Numbered from the stretch's first letter, positions 6,769 to 16,511 are shown. The stretch: DNA of 64,000 nucleotides from Chthoniobacter flavus Ellin428 (GCF_000173075.1 NZ_ABVL01000008.1:186001-250000); one strand, 5' to 3'. The notes: generated from the letters alone by a model not told the origin. Made by a program: numbers and translations.

Positions 6769-9129
6769 ATGAGCGAACCCCTCGGTCATCCTTCTGTCCC
6801 GCCACAAACGCTGGCGGCGCTCGGTGGTGCGCAGTCGGGCACCGAGGTGAAAGCGCGTTCCTCGACCAAGGGGCCGGCGGGACGTCGCTCGCTGGTCTTC
6901 AAGCTCACGCTGCTCGTGGGGCTGACGCTCGCCGTGCTGGTCGCGACCATCGTGGTGGCGAATGGGCTTTTCTGGCAGAGCGTGCTGCGCAAGACGGTGG
7001 ACAACCATCTCAGTGCCATGGCCGTGAGCCGGCGCGACACGCTGCGGGCCCAGATGGCGCAGTTGCAACAGCGGGTGGAGCTCAACACGGACCGCGGTGA
7101 GCTGCGCGGCTATTTGAGCAGCCTGAGCAACGGGACGGATACGAATGCCAGTAAAAACCGCGACACGGCGCAGCAAACGCTCAGCCTCATGGTGAAGAGC
7201 AAACCGGTCATCGGGGTTATGGTCGCCGATACCACCGGGCACGTGGTGCTCACCACCAACGCGTCGATGATGGGCCGTGACGTCAGTACCTATGCATCGT
7301 ACCAGGCGGGATTGGACAACCCCTACTTCGGCGTCCCGCAATTGGGCAAGGACGGCCACAACGTGGCCATGATTTCGGCGCCCATCCGCGCGCGGGAAGA
7401 CCCCCACCACATCCATGGCGTGCTCCTGGTGACGAACGACATCACGGCCTTGGAAGACGCCTTTCGGGACCGGACCGGCCTTGGCGAAACGGGCGAAGCC
7501 ATCCTCGGCATGTCCGACGGAAAGCAGATCCGTTACCTCATTCCGCCGCGCAACAGCCCTCCGGCGACCGGGACGTCTGCGGATTCCGTGCCCGCGCTCA
7601 AGGCGGCCACGGAAAACCGGGAATCTTTGGTGAAAGGCGTCGACCAACGAGGCATCGCGGTGATCGCCGCGGGTTGTCCCCTGGGCTATAGCAACTGGGG
7701 TCTAGTCATCAAGATGGACACCAAGGAGGCCTACCTGCCGATCCTGCACGTGGTGCAGCTGGAGGTGCTGTCCGGCGCGGTCGTCATCGGACTGGGGTTG
7801 ATCGCCGCTTATTTCCTGGCCCGCAGCTTCACCCACCCGGTACGACAGCTCACGCGGGCGGCATCGCGGGTTACCGAAGGCGATTACGAGACCATGGTGC
7901 CGGTGAAGTCGGCGGATGAATTTGGGACGCTCTCGACGAATTTCAACGAGATGACCACGGCGATCCGCGCCCGCCGGATGGAGCGCGACCGGGCGGAGGA
8001 AGCGCTGCGCCACGCGGACCGGCGCAAGGATGAATTCCTCGCCATGCTGGGGCATGAACTGCGCAATCCGCTCTCGGCCATCGCGAATGCGGTGCGCCTC
8101 TGGAATGTGGCGGGCGACGACCACAGCGCGGTAGAGCTGGCCCATGGGGTGATCGAACGCCAGACGGATAACCTGAGCCGCCTGGTGGACGATCTGCTCG
8201 ACGTGGCGCGCATCACCGAAGGAAAGATCGAGCTCCGCAAGCGCCCGGTCGATGTGAATGAATCGATCCATCGGGTGGTGGAAGCATTGCGGCCGGCGAT
8301 CGACCAGCAGCGGCACGAGTTGCAGCTCCTTCTCGAGAACGACGCGAAGATCTGGGTCGACGCAGATCCGACCCGCGTCGAGCAGATCATCAGCAATCTT
8401 CTCACCAACGCCATCAAGTACACCCGCAAGGGCGGCGAGATTAGGATCGAGGCGCGCCGGGAAGGCCACGAGGCGGTCATCAGCGTGAACGACACGGGTA
8501 TCGGCATCGCGCCGAGGATGCTGCCGCAGATTTTCGACCTTTTCACCCAGGGCGACCACTCGCTGGATCGCCCCACGGGTGGGCTGGGCATCGGGCTCAG
8601 CCTATGCCGGCGGCTGGTGGAGCTGCATGGTGGCACGATCACTGCATTCAGCGAGGGGGTCGGACGAGGCTCCACATTTACCGTCCACCTGCCTACGATC
8701 TCCGCTCCCGAGTCGACCATGCTTCCCGAAACCACTGCCCAACCTGTTCCTCCCGGCCGTCAACGACGCATCATGCTGGTGGATGATAACCAGGATACCG
8801 TGCATTCGCTGGCCCGGCTGCTCACCCTGCGCGGGCATGTGGTGGCGACGGCGTTTGATGGCGTAGCGGCCCTGAAGCTGGCTCAGGAGTTCCAGCCGGA
8901 TTTTCTGTTGCTCGACCTCGGACTACCGGGACTCGACGGCTACGAACTGGCCCGGCGTTTGCGCGCCCAAGGCTTCATTCGCACGCCGATTGTCGCGATC
9001 TCCGGTTACGCGCAGGAAGGCGACCGCATCCGCTCGCGGGAGGCGGGGTTCAATTACCATTTCGCCAAGCCGGTGGATTTCGAGGCGCTGGCGGAGTTGA
9101 TCGTGGAGGATCCGATCACGGGGGAGTAA
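6769..9129 (+). CDS. membrane hybrid histidine kinase (HAMP-HisKA-HATPase-REC)
   Basis: A 786-residue sensor. A TM segment (about 46-70, LVFKLTLLVGLTLAVLVATI) is followed by a periplasmic Cache-like sensor region (about 70-325), a second TM (about 328-350), HAMP (FTHPVRQLTRAASRVTEGDY), a HisKA domain with the phospho-acceptor in MLGHELRNPLS (H429), a HATPase_c with N-box NLLTNAIKYT and G-boxes (DTGIGIA, GGLGIGLSL), and a C-terminal receiver with acceptor Asp in FLLLDLGLPG (about D716) and the Lys in FAKPVDF. The start ATG at 6769 is preferred to earlier in-frame codons, which overlap the divergent gene. No separate response regulator adjoins it. The ligand is unknown. Confidence 0.9.
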   Translation: MSEPLGHPSVPPQTLAALGGAQSGTEVKARSSTKGPAGRRSLVFKLTLLVGLTLAVLVATIVVANGLFWQSVLRKTVDNHLSAMAVSRRDTLRAQMAQLQQRVELNTDRGELRGYLSSLSNGTDTNASKNRDTAQQTLSLMVKSKPVIGVMVADTTGHVVLTTNASMMGRDVSTYASYQAGLDNPYFGVPQLGKDGHNVAMISAPIRAREDPHHIHGVLLVTNDITALEDAFRDRTGLGETGEAILGMSDGKQIRYLIPPRNSPPATGTSADSVPALKAATENRESLVKGVDQRGIAVIAAGCPLGYSNWGLVIKMDTKEAYLPILHVVQLEVLSGAVVIGLGLIAAYFLARSFTHPVRQLTRAASRVTEGDYETMVPVKSADEFGTLSTNFNEMTTAIRARRMERDRAEEALRHADRRKDEFLAMLGHELRNPLSAIANAVRLWNVAGDDHSAVELAHGVIERQTDNLSRLVDDLLDVARITEGKIELRKRPVDVNESIHRVVEALRPAIDQQRHELQLLLENDAKIWVDADPTRVEQIISNLLTNAIKYTRKGGEIRIEARREGHEAVISVNDTGIGIAPRMLPQIFDLFTQGDHSLDRPTGGLGIGLSLCRRLVELHGGTITAFSEGVGRGSTFTVHLPTISAPESTMLPETTAQPVPPGRQRRIMLVDDNQDTVHSLARLLTLRGHVVATAFDGVAALKLAQEFQPDFLLLDLGLPGLDGYELARRLRAQGFIRTPIVAISGYAQEGDRIRSREAGFNYHFAKPVDFEALAELIVEDPITGE

Positions 9130-9136
9130 ACGGCGG

Positions 9137-9216
9137 TCTTAATCTTAATCTTAATCGTAATCTTACTCTCTCCCCCTTCGGCTAAAAACCGGAGGGATTA
9201 AGATTACGATTAAGAA
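9137..9216. repeat. TTAATC hexamer mirror hairpin, possible bidirectional terminator
   Basis: The left arm (9137-9170) repeats TTAATC three times then CGTAATCTTACTCTC. The right arm (9194-9216) is GGATTAAGATTACGATTAAG, so CTTAATCGTAATCTTA pairs perfectly over 16 bases. The loop contains CCCCCTTCGGCTAAAAACCGG, itself a small hairpin. It sits exactly between two convergent genes (ends at 9129 and 9231), so it may stop transcription both ways. The 34-base left arm is identical to the arm at 23871-23904. Confidence 0.85.
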
Positions 9217-9230
9217 GCGGAAGAAGCCCC

Positions 9231-10961
9231 TCAATGAATCGCCGGCTCCGGCGTCGGTTTGCCGTTGGAATGCAGGAAGCGGAAGTCGCAGCCTTCATTA
9301 GCCTGCGTCACCTCATTGAGGAACAACGCGCCGTAACCGCGCTCGTAATGCCGCGGGGCGGGCTTCCACTCCGCGCGGCGGCGGGCGAGTTCGTCATCGG
9401 CCACTTCGAGCGTGAGCGTGCGGGCGGCCACATCGAGCGCGATCATGTCGCCATCGCGCACCAGCGCCAGCGGACCGCCGATCGCGGCTTCGGGCGCGAC
9501 GTGCAAGACACACGCGCCGTAGCTCGTACCGCTCATGCGTGCGTCCGAGATGCGCAGCAAGTCGCGCACGCCGGTTTCGAGCAGACGTTTCGGCAACGGC
9601 AGCATCCCCCACTCCGGCATGCCAGGCGCGCCGATCGGACCGGCGCCTTGCAGGACCATCACGCTATCCGCGGTGATCGGCAGCGAGGGATCGTCGAGGC
9701 GCTTGGCGAGATCGGGATAGTTTTTGAAGACCACCGCCGGGCCGCGATGCTTGAGAAAACGCTGCTCCATGGCGCTGTGCTTGATGACCGCGCCATCGGG
9801 ACAAAGATTGCCGCGCAACACCGCCGTGCCGCCTTCCGCGGAAAGCGGGTTCTCGCGCGAGCGGATGACTTCGCCATTCCAGATCTTCGCGTCGGCCACA
9901 TTCTCGCGGAGCGTTTTGCCATTCACGGTGATGCAATCGCCATCGAGCAGGTCGAGCAATTGCGCCAGCGTCGAGGGCAGGCCACCAGCGAAATAGAAAT
10001 CCTCCATCAGGAATCGTCCCGCCGGCCGGAGATCGGCCAGGCGCGGGGTTTTGCGGGAGATGGTGTCGAAATCTTCCAGCGGCAATTTGACGTTGGCGCG
10101 TCCGGCCATGGCGACGAGATGCACGATGGCATTCGTCGAACCACCGACCGCCATGTCGGCGACGATCGCATTGTGAAACGCCGATTTCCCGAGGAAGCGC
10201 GAAGGGTTCAGGTCAGTCCAGGCATTCTCCACTGCCTGCCGGCCGCTTTCCGCGGCCATGCGCCAGTGGCGGGCATCGCTAGCCGGGATGGAGGACGCGC
10301 CGGGCAGCGTGAGGCCGAGCGTTTCGGTGATCGCCGTCATCGTGCTCGCCGTGCCCATCGTCATGCAGTGGCCGTGCGAACGCGCGATGCCATCCTCGAT
10401 CTCGCACCAGTCTTCCTGGGTGATCTTTCCGGCGCGCAATTCCGCCCAATACTTCCACGCATCCGTGCCCGAGCCGAGCGTCTGGTCGCGCCATTGTCCG
10501 CGCAACATCGGCCCACCGGGCACAAAAAGAAACGGCAGCTCCGCGGAGAGCGCGCCCATGATCAGCGCCGGCGTGGTCTTGTCGCACGCGCCGAGCAACA
10601 CCGCGGCATCGATCGGATGACTCCGCAGCACCTCCTCCGTCTCCATCGCGAGCAGGTTGCGATAGAGCATCGTGGTCGGTTTCATGAAATTCTCCGCCAG
10701 CGAGAGCACCGGGATCTCCAGCGGCATGCCGCCCGCCTGGAGCACGCCCTTCTTCACATTCTCCGCGAGCACTTTGAAATGCAGATGGCACGGATTGATG
10801 TCGCTCCACGTGTTGAGGATCGCGACCACCGGCTTGCCCACCCAGTCCTCGGGGCCGAGTCCCATCTGGCGCAAGCGCGAGCGCTGGCCAAAGGTGCGCA
10901 AATCATTGGGGCCAAACCAGCGGAAGCTGCGGAGTTGTTCGGGAGTGCGGCGGGGTGTCAT
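9231..10961 (-). CDS. IlvD/Edd-family sugar-acid dehydratase (L-arabonate dehydratase-like)
   Basis: A 576-residue iron-sulfur dehydratase of the IlvD/Edd family, which removes water from aldonic acids or dihydroxy acids to give a 2-keto-3-deoxy product. Visible marks are the N-terminal RSFRWFGPNDLRTFGQRSRL, three likely cluster cysteines (NPCHLHF, GACDKTTP, SHGHCMTMG), the central DMAVGGSTNAIVHLVAMA, and the C-terminal DARMSGTSYGACVLHVAPE with the catalytic Ser. The N-terminal pattern fits sugar-acid dehydratases better than branched-chain IlvD. Start chosen at 10961 (MTPRRTPEQ); 11003 is an alternative. The nearby DapA-family aldolase and GntP permease would suit a sugar-acid catabolic set, though they are not one operon. 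Confidence 0.88.
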   Translation of the reverse strand: MTPRRTPEQLRSFRWFGPNDLRTFGQRSRLRQMGLGPEDWVGKPVVAILNTWSDINPCHLHFKVLAENVKKGVLQAGGMPLEIPVLSLAENFMKPTTMLYRNLLAMETEEVLRSHPIDAAVLLGACDKTTPALIMGALSAELPFLFVPGGPMLRGQWRDQTLGSGTDAWKYWAELRAGKITQEDWCEIEDGIARSHGHCMTMGTASTMTAITETLGLTLPGASSIPASDARHWRMAAESGRQAVENAWTDLNPSRFLGKSAFHNAIVADMAVGGSTNAIVHLVAMAGRANVKLPLEDFDTISRKTPRLADLRPAGRFLMEDFYFAGGLPSTLAQLLDLLDGDCITVNGKTLRENVADAKIWNGEVIRSRENPLSAEGGTAVLRGNLCPDGAVIKHSAMEQRFLKHRGPAVVFKNYPDLAKRLDDPSLPITADSVMVLQGAGPIGAPGMPEWGMLPLPKRLLETGVRDLLRISDARMSGTSYGACVLHVAPEAAIGGPLALVRDGDMIALDVAARTLTLEVADDELARRRAEWKPAPRHYERGYGALFLNEVTQANEGCDFRFLHSNGKPTPEPAIH

Positions 10962-11111
10962 GAGAAAGCGTCCAGCACTATGTCCTGCCGAAAAGTTTTG
11001 CAAAGAGTTCCCTGCATTTCGCGAGCCCCTCCCCGGTGAGCACCACCGACTTCGCTTTCCCGACTGGATCGTAAATCATGCCGTTGTAGGGATCTCCACG
11101 ACGCAATTTTC

Positions 11112-11167
11112 GCGCAACGCCCTTCCGCCTGCGGGGTTGCGCCGGTCCAACCTCCTGCGGCAGGTTG
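11112..11167. repeat. paired small hairpins upstream of a pyruvyl transferase-like gene
   Basis: GCGCAAC (11112-11118) pairs with GTTGCGC (11136-11142), and CAACCT (11148-11153) pairs with AGGTTG (11162-11167). They lie in the 230-base divergent gap, 25 bases before the ATG at 11192, and could affect the mRNA leader or be degenerate REP-like units. Confidence 0.45.
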
Positions 11168-11191
11168 AGCCGCAGCCAAACTCATTCCCTC

Positions 11192-12424
11192 ATGAATCGC
11201 CGTCATTTCCTCCAGCTCACGCTCGTCGCCGCCATTCGCGCCTCCGTCCATGCCGCGGACCAACGCCCGCCCCGGATCATCCTGCGCAATTCCTGGCAGA
11301 CGGTGAACATCGGCGACATCGGCCACACGCCGGGCATCCTGCATCTGCTCGAGCAATATATCCCCGAGGCGGAGGTGCGCCTCTGGCCGACGAATATCGG
11401 TGATGGTGTGGAGGAAATGCTGCGCCAGCGCTTTCCGAAGCTAGTGATCATCAAGACACCGGAGGAAATCAAAACGGCCTTTACCGAGTGCGACTTTTTC
11501 CTGCACGGCTCCGGCTCGGGTTTCGTCGCGCAGAAGCACGTCGCCCAATGGCACCAGGAAACGGGCAAACCGTACGGCATCTACGGCATCAGCCTCACCA
11601 GTGCGACGCCGGGCAATGAGACCCGGGAACTCATCGACGGCGCCCGTTTCATTTTCTTCCGCGATGGCCATTCGCTCGAATGGGCGAAGCAGGCCGGCCT
11701 CAAGTGTCCGGTCATGGAATTCGGCCCGGATGGCGCCTTCGCCGTGGACCTGCGCAACGATGAAGCGGCGAAGAAATTCCTGAGCGCCAATGGGCTCGAG
11801 GAAGGCAAATTCCTCTGCGTCATCCCGCGCTACCGCTACACGCCGTATTGGAAGATTCACCACAAGCCGATGAAGCCGGAGGAGGAGGTGAAGGCCAAAC
11901 GCAACGAAGAGATGAAGGAGCACGATCACGCTCCGTTGCGCGCCGCGATCGCTGCCGTCATTCGCCAGACGGATTTGAAGATCCTCGTCTGTCCCGAGGA
12001 CGAGAGCCAGATGGAGATCGGCAAGGAGATGCTCGTCGATCCGTTGCCCGAGGACGTGAAATCCCGCGTGGTGTGGCGCCCGAATTACTGGCTGACCGAT
12101 GAAGCCGTGAGCACCTACGTGCGTTCCGCCGGGCTCTTCGGATTGGAAATGCACAGCCCCATCATGTGCATCGGCAACGGTGTGCCGGCCATCGTCTGCC
12201 GTTTCGTCGACCAAACTTACAAGGGGCTCATGTGGCGCGACATCGGTCTCAACGACTGGCTCTTCGACATGGATGTGCCGGAGGACGTCGCCCGCCTCGT
12301 CCCGACAGTCCTGGCGATGGCCAAGGATCCCGCGGCCGCGAAAGCGAAAGCTGCGAAGGCGTTGGAGTTCGTCCATCAGCGCCAGCGCGAGACGATGGCC
12401 GTGGTGAAGAAGTCGCTCGCGTAG
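11192..12424 (+). CDS. polysaccharide pyruvyl transferase-like exported protein
   Basis: A 410-residue protein starting MNRRHFLQLTLVAAIRASVHA, a twin-arginine-like signal peptide, then ILRNSWQTVNIGDIGHTPG, HLLEQYIPEAEV, CDFFLHGSGSGFV, GKPYGIYGISL, ARFIFFRDGHSLEW and, near the end, RSAGLFGLEMHSPIMCIGNGVPAIV. This order of motifs fits the polysaccharide pyruvyl transferase (PS_pyruv_trans) fold, which adds ketal pyruvate to sugars. An exported, Tat-type version is unusual, because such enzymes normally work in the cytoplasm on PEP. The Gly/His-rich motifs are kept, but the substrate cannot be inferred. Start at the ATG that gives the RR signal. Single gene, followed by a phrase-hairpin element. 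Confidence 0.72.
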   Translation: MNRRHFLQLTLVAAIRASVHAADQRPPRIILRNSWQTVNIGDIGHTPGILHLLEQYIPEAEVRLWPTNIGDGVEEMLRQRFPKLVIIKTPEEIKTAFTECDFFLHGSGSGFVAQKHVAQWHQETGKPYGIYGISLTSATPGNETRELIDGARFIFFRDGHSLEWAKQAGLKCPVMEFGPDGAFAVDLRNDEAAKKFLSANGLEEGKFLCVIPRYRYTPYWKIHHKPMKPEEEVKAKRNEEMKEHDHAPLRAAIAAVIRQTDLKILVCPEDESQMEIGKEMLVDPLPEDVKSRVVWRPNYWLTDEAVSTYVRSAGLFGLEMHSPIMCIGNGVPAIVCRFVDQTYKGLMWRDIGLNDWLFDMDVPEDVARLVPTVLAMAKDPAAAKAKAAKALEFVHQRQRETMAVVKKSLA

Positions 12425-12441
12425 ATCGTGACGCGAGCGGA

Positions 12442-12499
12442 AGTGATCAGTAATCAGTAAGGAAGTAGCGCAATGGCACTGATCACTGATTACTGACAC
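12442..12499. repeat. GATCAGTAATCAGT mirror hairpin
   Basis: The left arm AGTGATCAGTAATCAGTAA (12442-12460) and the right arm CACTGATCACTGATTACTGAC (12477-12497) are reverse complements built from repeats of ATCAGT(A/G). It occupies most of the 125-base gap between two + strand genes and belongs to the window's phrase-and-mirror class. Confidence 0.8.
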
Positions 12500-12549
12500 C
12501 CCTCCGTTGTCGCTTTCCCCCGCGGCCTCGATGTAGGTTTCCCCTTCCT

Positions 12550-14720
12550 ATGAAATCTGCACACTCCCGGTTGGCGGTTTTGTTTTCGTTGGCCAGTATC
12601 CTGGCCACGATGAGTCACGCGGAATATCCGCCCACGGAAAAGAAACCGGTCACCGACGAGTATCACGGCGTGAAGGTCATCGACGATTACCGCTGGCTGG
12701 AAGACGCGGGAACTCCGGCGGTGAACGCATGGACCGACGCGCAGAATCACTTCACGCGCGCCTATCTCGATGCGCTGCCGGATCGCGCGGGAATTCAGGA
12801 CCAATTGACCGCGTGGTTCGCCAAGGACTCGCCGAGTTACGGTTGGCTGACAGCACGCCCGAACCGGATTTTCGCGCTCAAGTTTCAACCGCCAAAACAA
12901 CAGCGGTTGCTGGTCGTGCTCGCTTCGGTGAACGATACCGCCACGGAGAAAGTCGTCCTCGATCTCAACGCACTCGAACCCAAGGGGCACGTGGCGATGG
13001 ATTGGTACGTCCCCTCGCCGGATGGCAAGTTGGTCGCGGTGAGCCTCTCGGAGAAATGGCAGCGAGGACGGGACGCTGCAATATTTACGACACGGAGACG
13101 GGCCAGGCGTTGCCCGATCGGATCGCGCACGTGCAATACCCGACGGCCGGCGGCAGCGCCGCGTGGGCGACGGATAGCAAATCGATCTACTACACGCGCT
13201 TTCCTCGCGAAGGCGAGAAGCCCGAGGTGGATCTCGACTTCTACCAGCAGATCTATGTGCACCACTTGGGCACACCGGATACAGCCGATACCTATTCCCT
13301 CGGCCGCGAGTTTCCGCGCATCGCGGAGATCGAGCTGGGCACTTCGCGCAGCGGCCGCTGGCTGCTGGCCTCGGTAGCCAATGGCGACGGTGGCGAATTC
13401 GCCCATTACGTGCGCGATCTGCGCGGCGGAGATGCTGCCAGGTGGCGGCAGGTGACACATTTCGAGGATGGGATCAAGCAGGTGGAAATCGGCTGCGACG
13501 ACGGCACGCTCTATTTGCGTTCGGTAAAAGACGCGCCGCGCGGCAAAGTGCTGCGCCTGCCATTGAACGACACCGCGAAGCTCAAGGACGTGAAGGAGGC
13601 GACCGTGGTCGTTCCCGAAAGCGAAGCGGTCATCGAAAGCATCACCCCCACCGCTTCATGGCTCTATGTGTCAGACCTCGTGGGTGGCCCCTCGCGGCTG
13701 CGGCGTTTCGATCTCGAGGGGAAGGACGTCCGCGAATTGCCGATTCCGCCCAACTCCGGTGCGGGCAATCTGGTTCCGTTGGAAGATCGTCCGGAGGACA
13801 ATCGTGTGCTCTTTCGCGAGACGAGTTACGTCGCGCCAGATGCCTGGTATCTTTACACCCCGTCGGAACACAGCTTGCAGAAAACCGCGCTGGCCCGGAC
13901 TTCGCCGGTGGATTTCAGCGACATCGAAGTCGTGCGCGAATTCGCCACTTCCAAGGACGGCACAAAAGTGCCGGTCAACATCCTGCGCCGCAAAGGCACC
14001 CCGCTCGATGGCAACAATCCCACACTGCTCACGGCGTATGGTGGCTACGGCATCAGCCTTCGACCGGAGTTCAATTTCACGGATCGCATCTGGTTCGATC
14101 GCGGCGGTATCATGGCCATCGCCAATATCCGCGGCGGTGGTGAATACGGCGAAGCGTGGCACTTCGGCGGCAACCTCACGCACAAGCAGAATTGCTTCGA
14201 TGACTTCGCCGCCTGCGCGCAATATCTCATCGATCACGGCTACACGAACCCGTCGCGTCTCGCCACGGAGGGTGGCAGCAATGGCGGCTTGCTGATGGGC
14301 GCGTTTCTCACGCAGCACCCCGAGCTCGCCCGGGCGGTCGTCTCCCACGTGGGCATCTGCGACATGCTGCGCGTGGAACTCGATCCCAACGGCGCCTTCA
14401 ATGTCACCGAGTTTGGCACGATCAAAGACCCCGAGCAGTTCAAGGCCCTCTACGCCTACTCGCCTTACCATCACGTCATCGATCGCACGAAGTATCCCGC
14501 AGCCTTCTTCCTCGCCGGCGCTACGGATGGCCGCGTGAACCCCGCCAACTCACGCAAGATGACCGCCCGTCTCCAGGCGGCCACGAGCTCCGGCCGGCCC
14601 ATTTTGCTCCGGCTGAGCGGTAACTCCGGTCACGGCATGGGCACCGCGCTCAGCGAGCGCATCGCGCAGGAAGCCGATGTCTTCGCTTTTCTCTTCGACC
14701 AACTCGGCGTCAAAAAGTAG
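12550..14720 (+). CDS. prolyl oligopeptidase (S9A), frameshifted
   Basis: Secreted S9A prolyl oligopeptidase, which cleaves short peptides after proline. The N-terminal part (12550 to about 13060) has a signal peptide, YPPTEKKPVTDEYHGVKVIDDYRWLED and the start of the propeller. The rest (from about 13085) holds VQYPTAGGSAAWATDSKSIY, then the catalytic domain with Ser in EGGSNGGLLMGAF, Asp in AGATDGRVNP and His in GNSGHGMGT. Around 13053-13085 the frame shifts twice: an extra A in GAGAAATGG (the intended read is SLSENGSEDGTL) and one more extra base before NIYDTETGQ. With both removed the protein is about 722 residues, a normal length. All catalytic residues survive, so error or a very recent lesion is likely. 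Confidence 0.88.
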
Positions 14721-14774
14721 GCCGGTTGGATATTCCCATCCGGCATCCCGGCGCGGCGTCTGGCGTGGGGATCG

Positions 14775-14927
14775 TCAGATTACATGCAGCAGCCACAGAA
14801 TCAGCAGGATCAATAAGATGGTGCCCAAACCTCCGCTCGGACCGTATCCCCAACGACGGCTATGAGGCCAGGTGGGCAGGGCTCCGATGAGCAGCAGAAT
14901 CACGATGATGAGAAGAATTGTTATCAC
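14775..14927 (-). CDS. DUF3309 small membrane protein
   Basis: A 50-residue protein starting with GTG: MITILLIIVILLLIGALPTW, then a central HSRRWGYGPSGGLG and a second hydrophobic segment TILLILLILWLLHVI before the stop. This is the DUF3309 pattern: two short hydrophobic stretches around a WP(H)SRxWGYxPSGGLG core. The family is widespread, small and of unknown function. GAGG lies just upstream of the GTG with very short spacing, so the start is a little uncertain; a stop codon in the same frame upstream excludes a longer form. It stands alone between the oligopeptidase and the permease. Confidence 0.85.
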   Translation of the reverse strand: MITILLIIVILLLIGALPTWPHSRRWGYGPSGGLGTILLILLILWLLHVI

Positions 14928-15023
14928 ATCCTCGGAATCGCATTAAAACATGCTCGCACGGGCATGCCTCGGACCGAAATCGCACCGGCGTCAGCGGCGA
15001 TCGACCGGAAGCCCCCCGTGTGA

Positions 15024-16427
15024 TCAGACCATCGGCCAGAGCAACGAGACGATCATCGTCAGCACGAGGCCGGCGACACCTTGGAGGGCCATCATCGGGG
15101 AAACGGTGCGCAGGGTCTGGTCTTCGCGCAGGCCGCTCAGACGCGAGATGATCCAGAAGCCACCGTCGTTCATCCACGAGAAAGGTTTCGAGCCGCAGCC
15201 GATGGCGAGAGCGAAATAGACCGGGTTCACATGCGCATGGCCGCTCTCGATGAACGCCTTGGCAATCGGCGCCGCGGTCAACATCGCCACGGTGGCCGAA
15301 CCTTGGGCGGTACGCACCAGCGTGGTGATGAGAAAGAGTGCGGGAAGGGCGAAGGCTTGCATGCCGCTCAGCGTCGAGCCCAGTTGCTCCGAAATACCGG
15401 TGTGCCGCAACGCTCCACCAAACGCTCCGCCGGCGCAGATGATGAGCAATACCGTAGCGCCGGTGGTGAGCGCGTGGCCCACCGCTTTATTGGTCGCGGC
15501 GCGATCCCGTTTCCAGACCAGCAGCCCCAGCGCGATGAGCGCGCCGATCAAGAGCGCCATTTCCTTTTCGCCCAAGACTCGCACGACCGCCGCAAACACG
15601 CCGGGCGCGGGATCCGGTGAATTGATCGAGGCGGAAAGGGCGATGAGGAAAATGGGCAGCGTCACCGGGATCAGTGAAAGCCAGAGCGGCGGCAACGTGT
15701 GATGCATGGCGTTCTCCACGATGGCCGCGTCCTCGGCGGGGACTTCGAGGGTGTGGTGGCGATTCGACCACAGGGCGAAGGCGACGCCGAAAAGGGCCGC
15801 GCCGAAACCGATGAGACAACCCATCGCCATCATCCGGCCGATCGGCACGCCGAGCGCGACGGCGACGAACATCGGGCCCATGCACGGCGGGACCAGGGAG
15901 TGCGTGATCGTGCCCCCAGCGACCGTGCACATGACCATCAGGAGGTAATTGCGCTTGGTCTGCCGGGCCACAGCCTTGGTCAGCGGCGAGAGAAGATAAA
16001 AGGTCGTCTCAAAAAAGACCGGGATGGTGAGAAAGAACGACGTGATGAAAAATGCCCAGTGCGCCCGCGCCGCTCCCATGGTGCGGAGCAGCGCCGAGGC
16101 AATCGATTCCGCCGCGCCGGAGAGCAACATGGCCTCGCCGAGAATCGAGGCCATGATGAGCAGCAACCCGAGATTGGTGCAGGTGCGGCCAAACTCCTCG
16201 GCCACGCGCGCGGCGGCGGGCTTGGTCGGGAAAGCGGCTGCGGCCTTTGCGGAATAGTCGCCCTTCTTCAATTGTTTGGCCGCGTAGCTTTGCAGCGCCG
16301 ATTCCGGCGTGAGCAGCGCCACGGCAAAAGCCGCGAGCACCAGGGCGAGGAACGCATGCATGCGCAGCGTGAGGATGCCGCCGACGACAATGGCAATGCC
16401 GATGAGCAACAGGATCAGCGGGCTCAT
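15024..16427 (-). CDS. GntP-family gluconate/organic acid permease
   Basis: A 467-residue integral membrane protein of the GntP family (H+-coupled gluconate or related organic-acid uptake). The N-terminus MSPLILLLIGIAIVVGGILTLRMHAFLALVL, the motif FFETTFYLLSPLTKA, GGTITHSLVPPCMGPMFVAVALGV and the C-terminal GCGSKPFSWMNDGGFWIISRLSGL are characteristic; about 12 hydrophobic spans are visible. Start at 16427 chosen because the upstream in-frame extension to 16664 only translates the heptamer repeat. Divergent from the sulfatase. With the sugar-acid dehydratase and DapA-family enzyme in the window, uptake of a sugar acid is plausible. The substrate is not shown. Confidence 0.88.
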   Translation of the reverse strand: MSPLILLLIGIAIVVGGILTLRMHAFLALVLAAFAVALLTPESALQSYAAKQLKKGDYSAKAAAAFPTKPAAARVAEEFGRTCTNLGLLLIMASILGEAMLLSGAAESIASALLRTMGAARAHWAFFITSFFLTIPVFFETTFYLLSPLTKAVARQTKRNYLLMVMCTVAGGTITHSLVPPCMGPMFVAVALGVPIGRMMAMGCLIGFGAALFGVAFALWSNRHHTLEVPAEDAAIVENAMHHTLPPLWLSLIPVTLPIFLIALSASINSPDPAPGVFAAVVRVLGEKEMALLIGALIALGLLVWKRDRAATNKAVGHALTTGATVLLIICAGGAFGGALRHTGISEQLGSTLSGMQAFALPALFLITTLVRTAQGSATVAMLTAAPIAKAFIESGHAHVNPVYFALAIGCGSKPFSWMNDGGFWIISRLSGLREDQTLRTVSPMMALQGVAGLVLTMIVSLLWPMV

Positions 16428-16511
16428 ACGGGGAAAAGAAACTCGGGGGCAAACACGCTGCACAAGCAAGCGGAAGGCGTGGAGCTTGGGAAGGGGGAAG
16501 TGGGGGAACGT

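Noticed and set aside
9234..11039. 601-codon + strand ORF
   Set aside because: Antisense to the IlvD/Edd-type dehydratase, whose motifs are complete; the + strand product has no recognisable domain and an excess of His and Arg.
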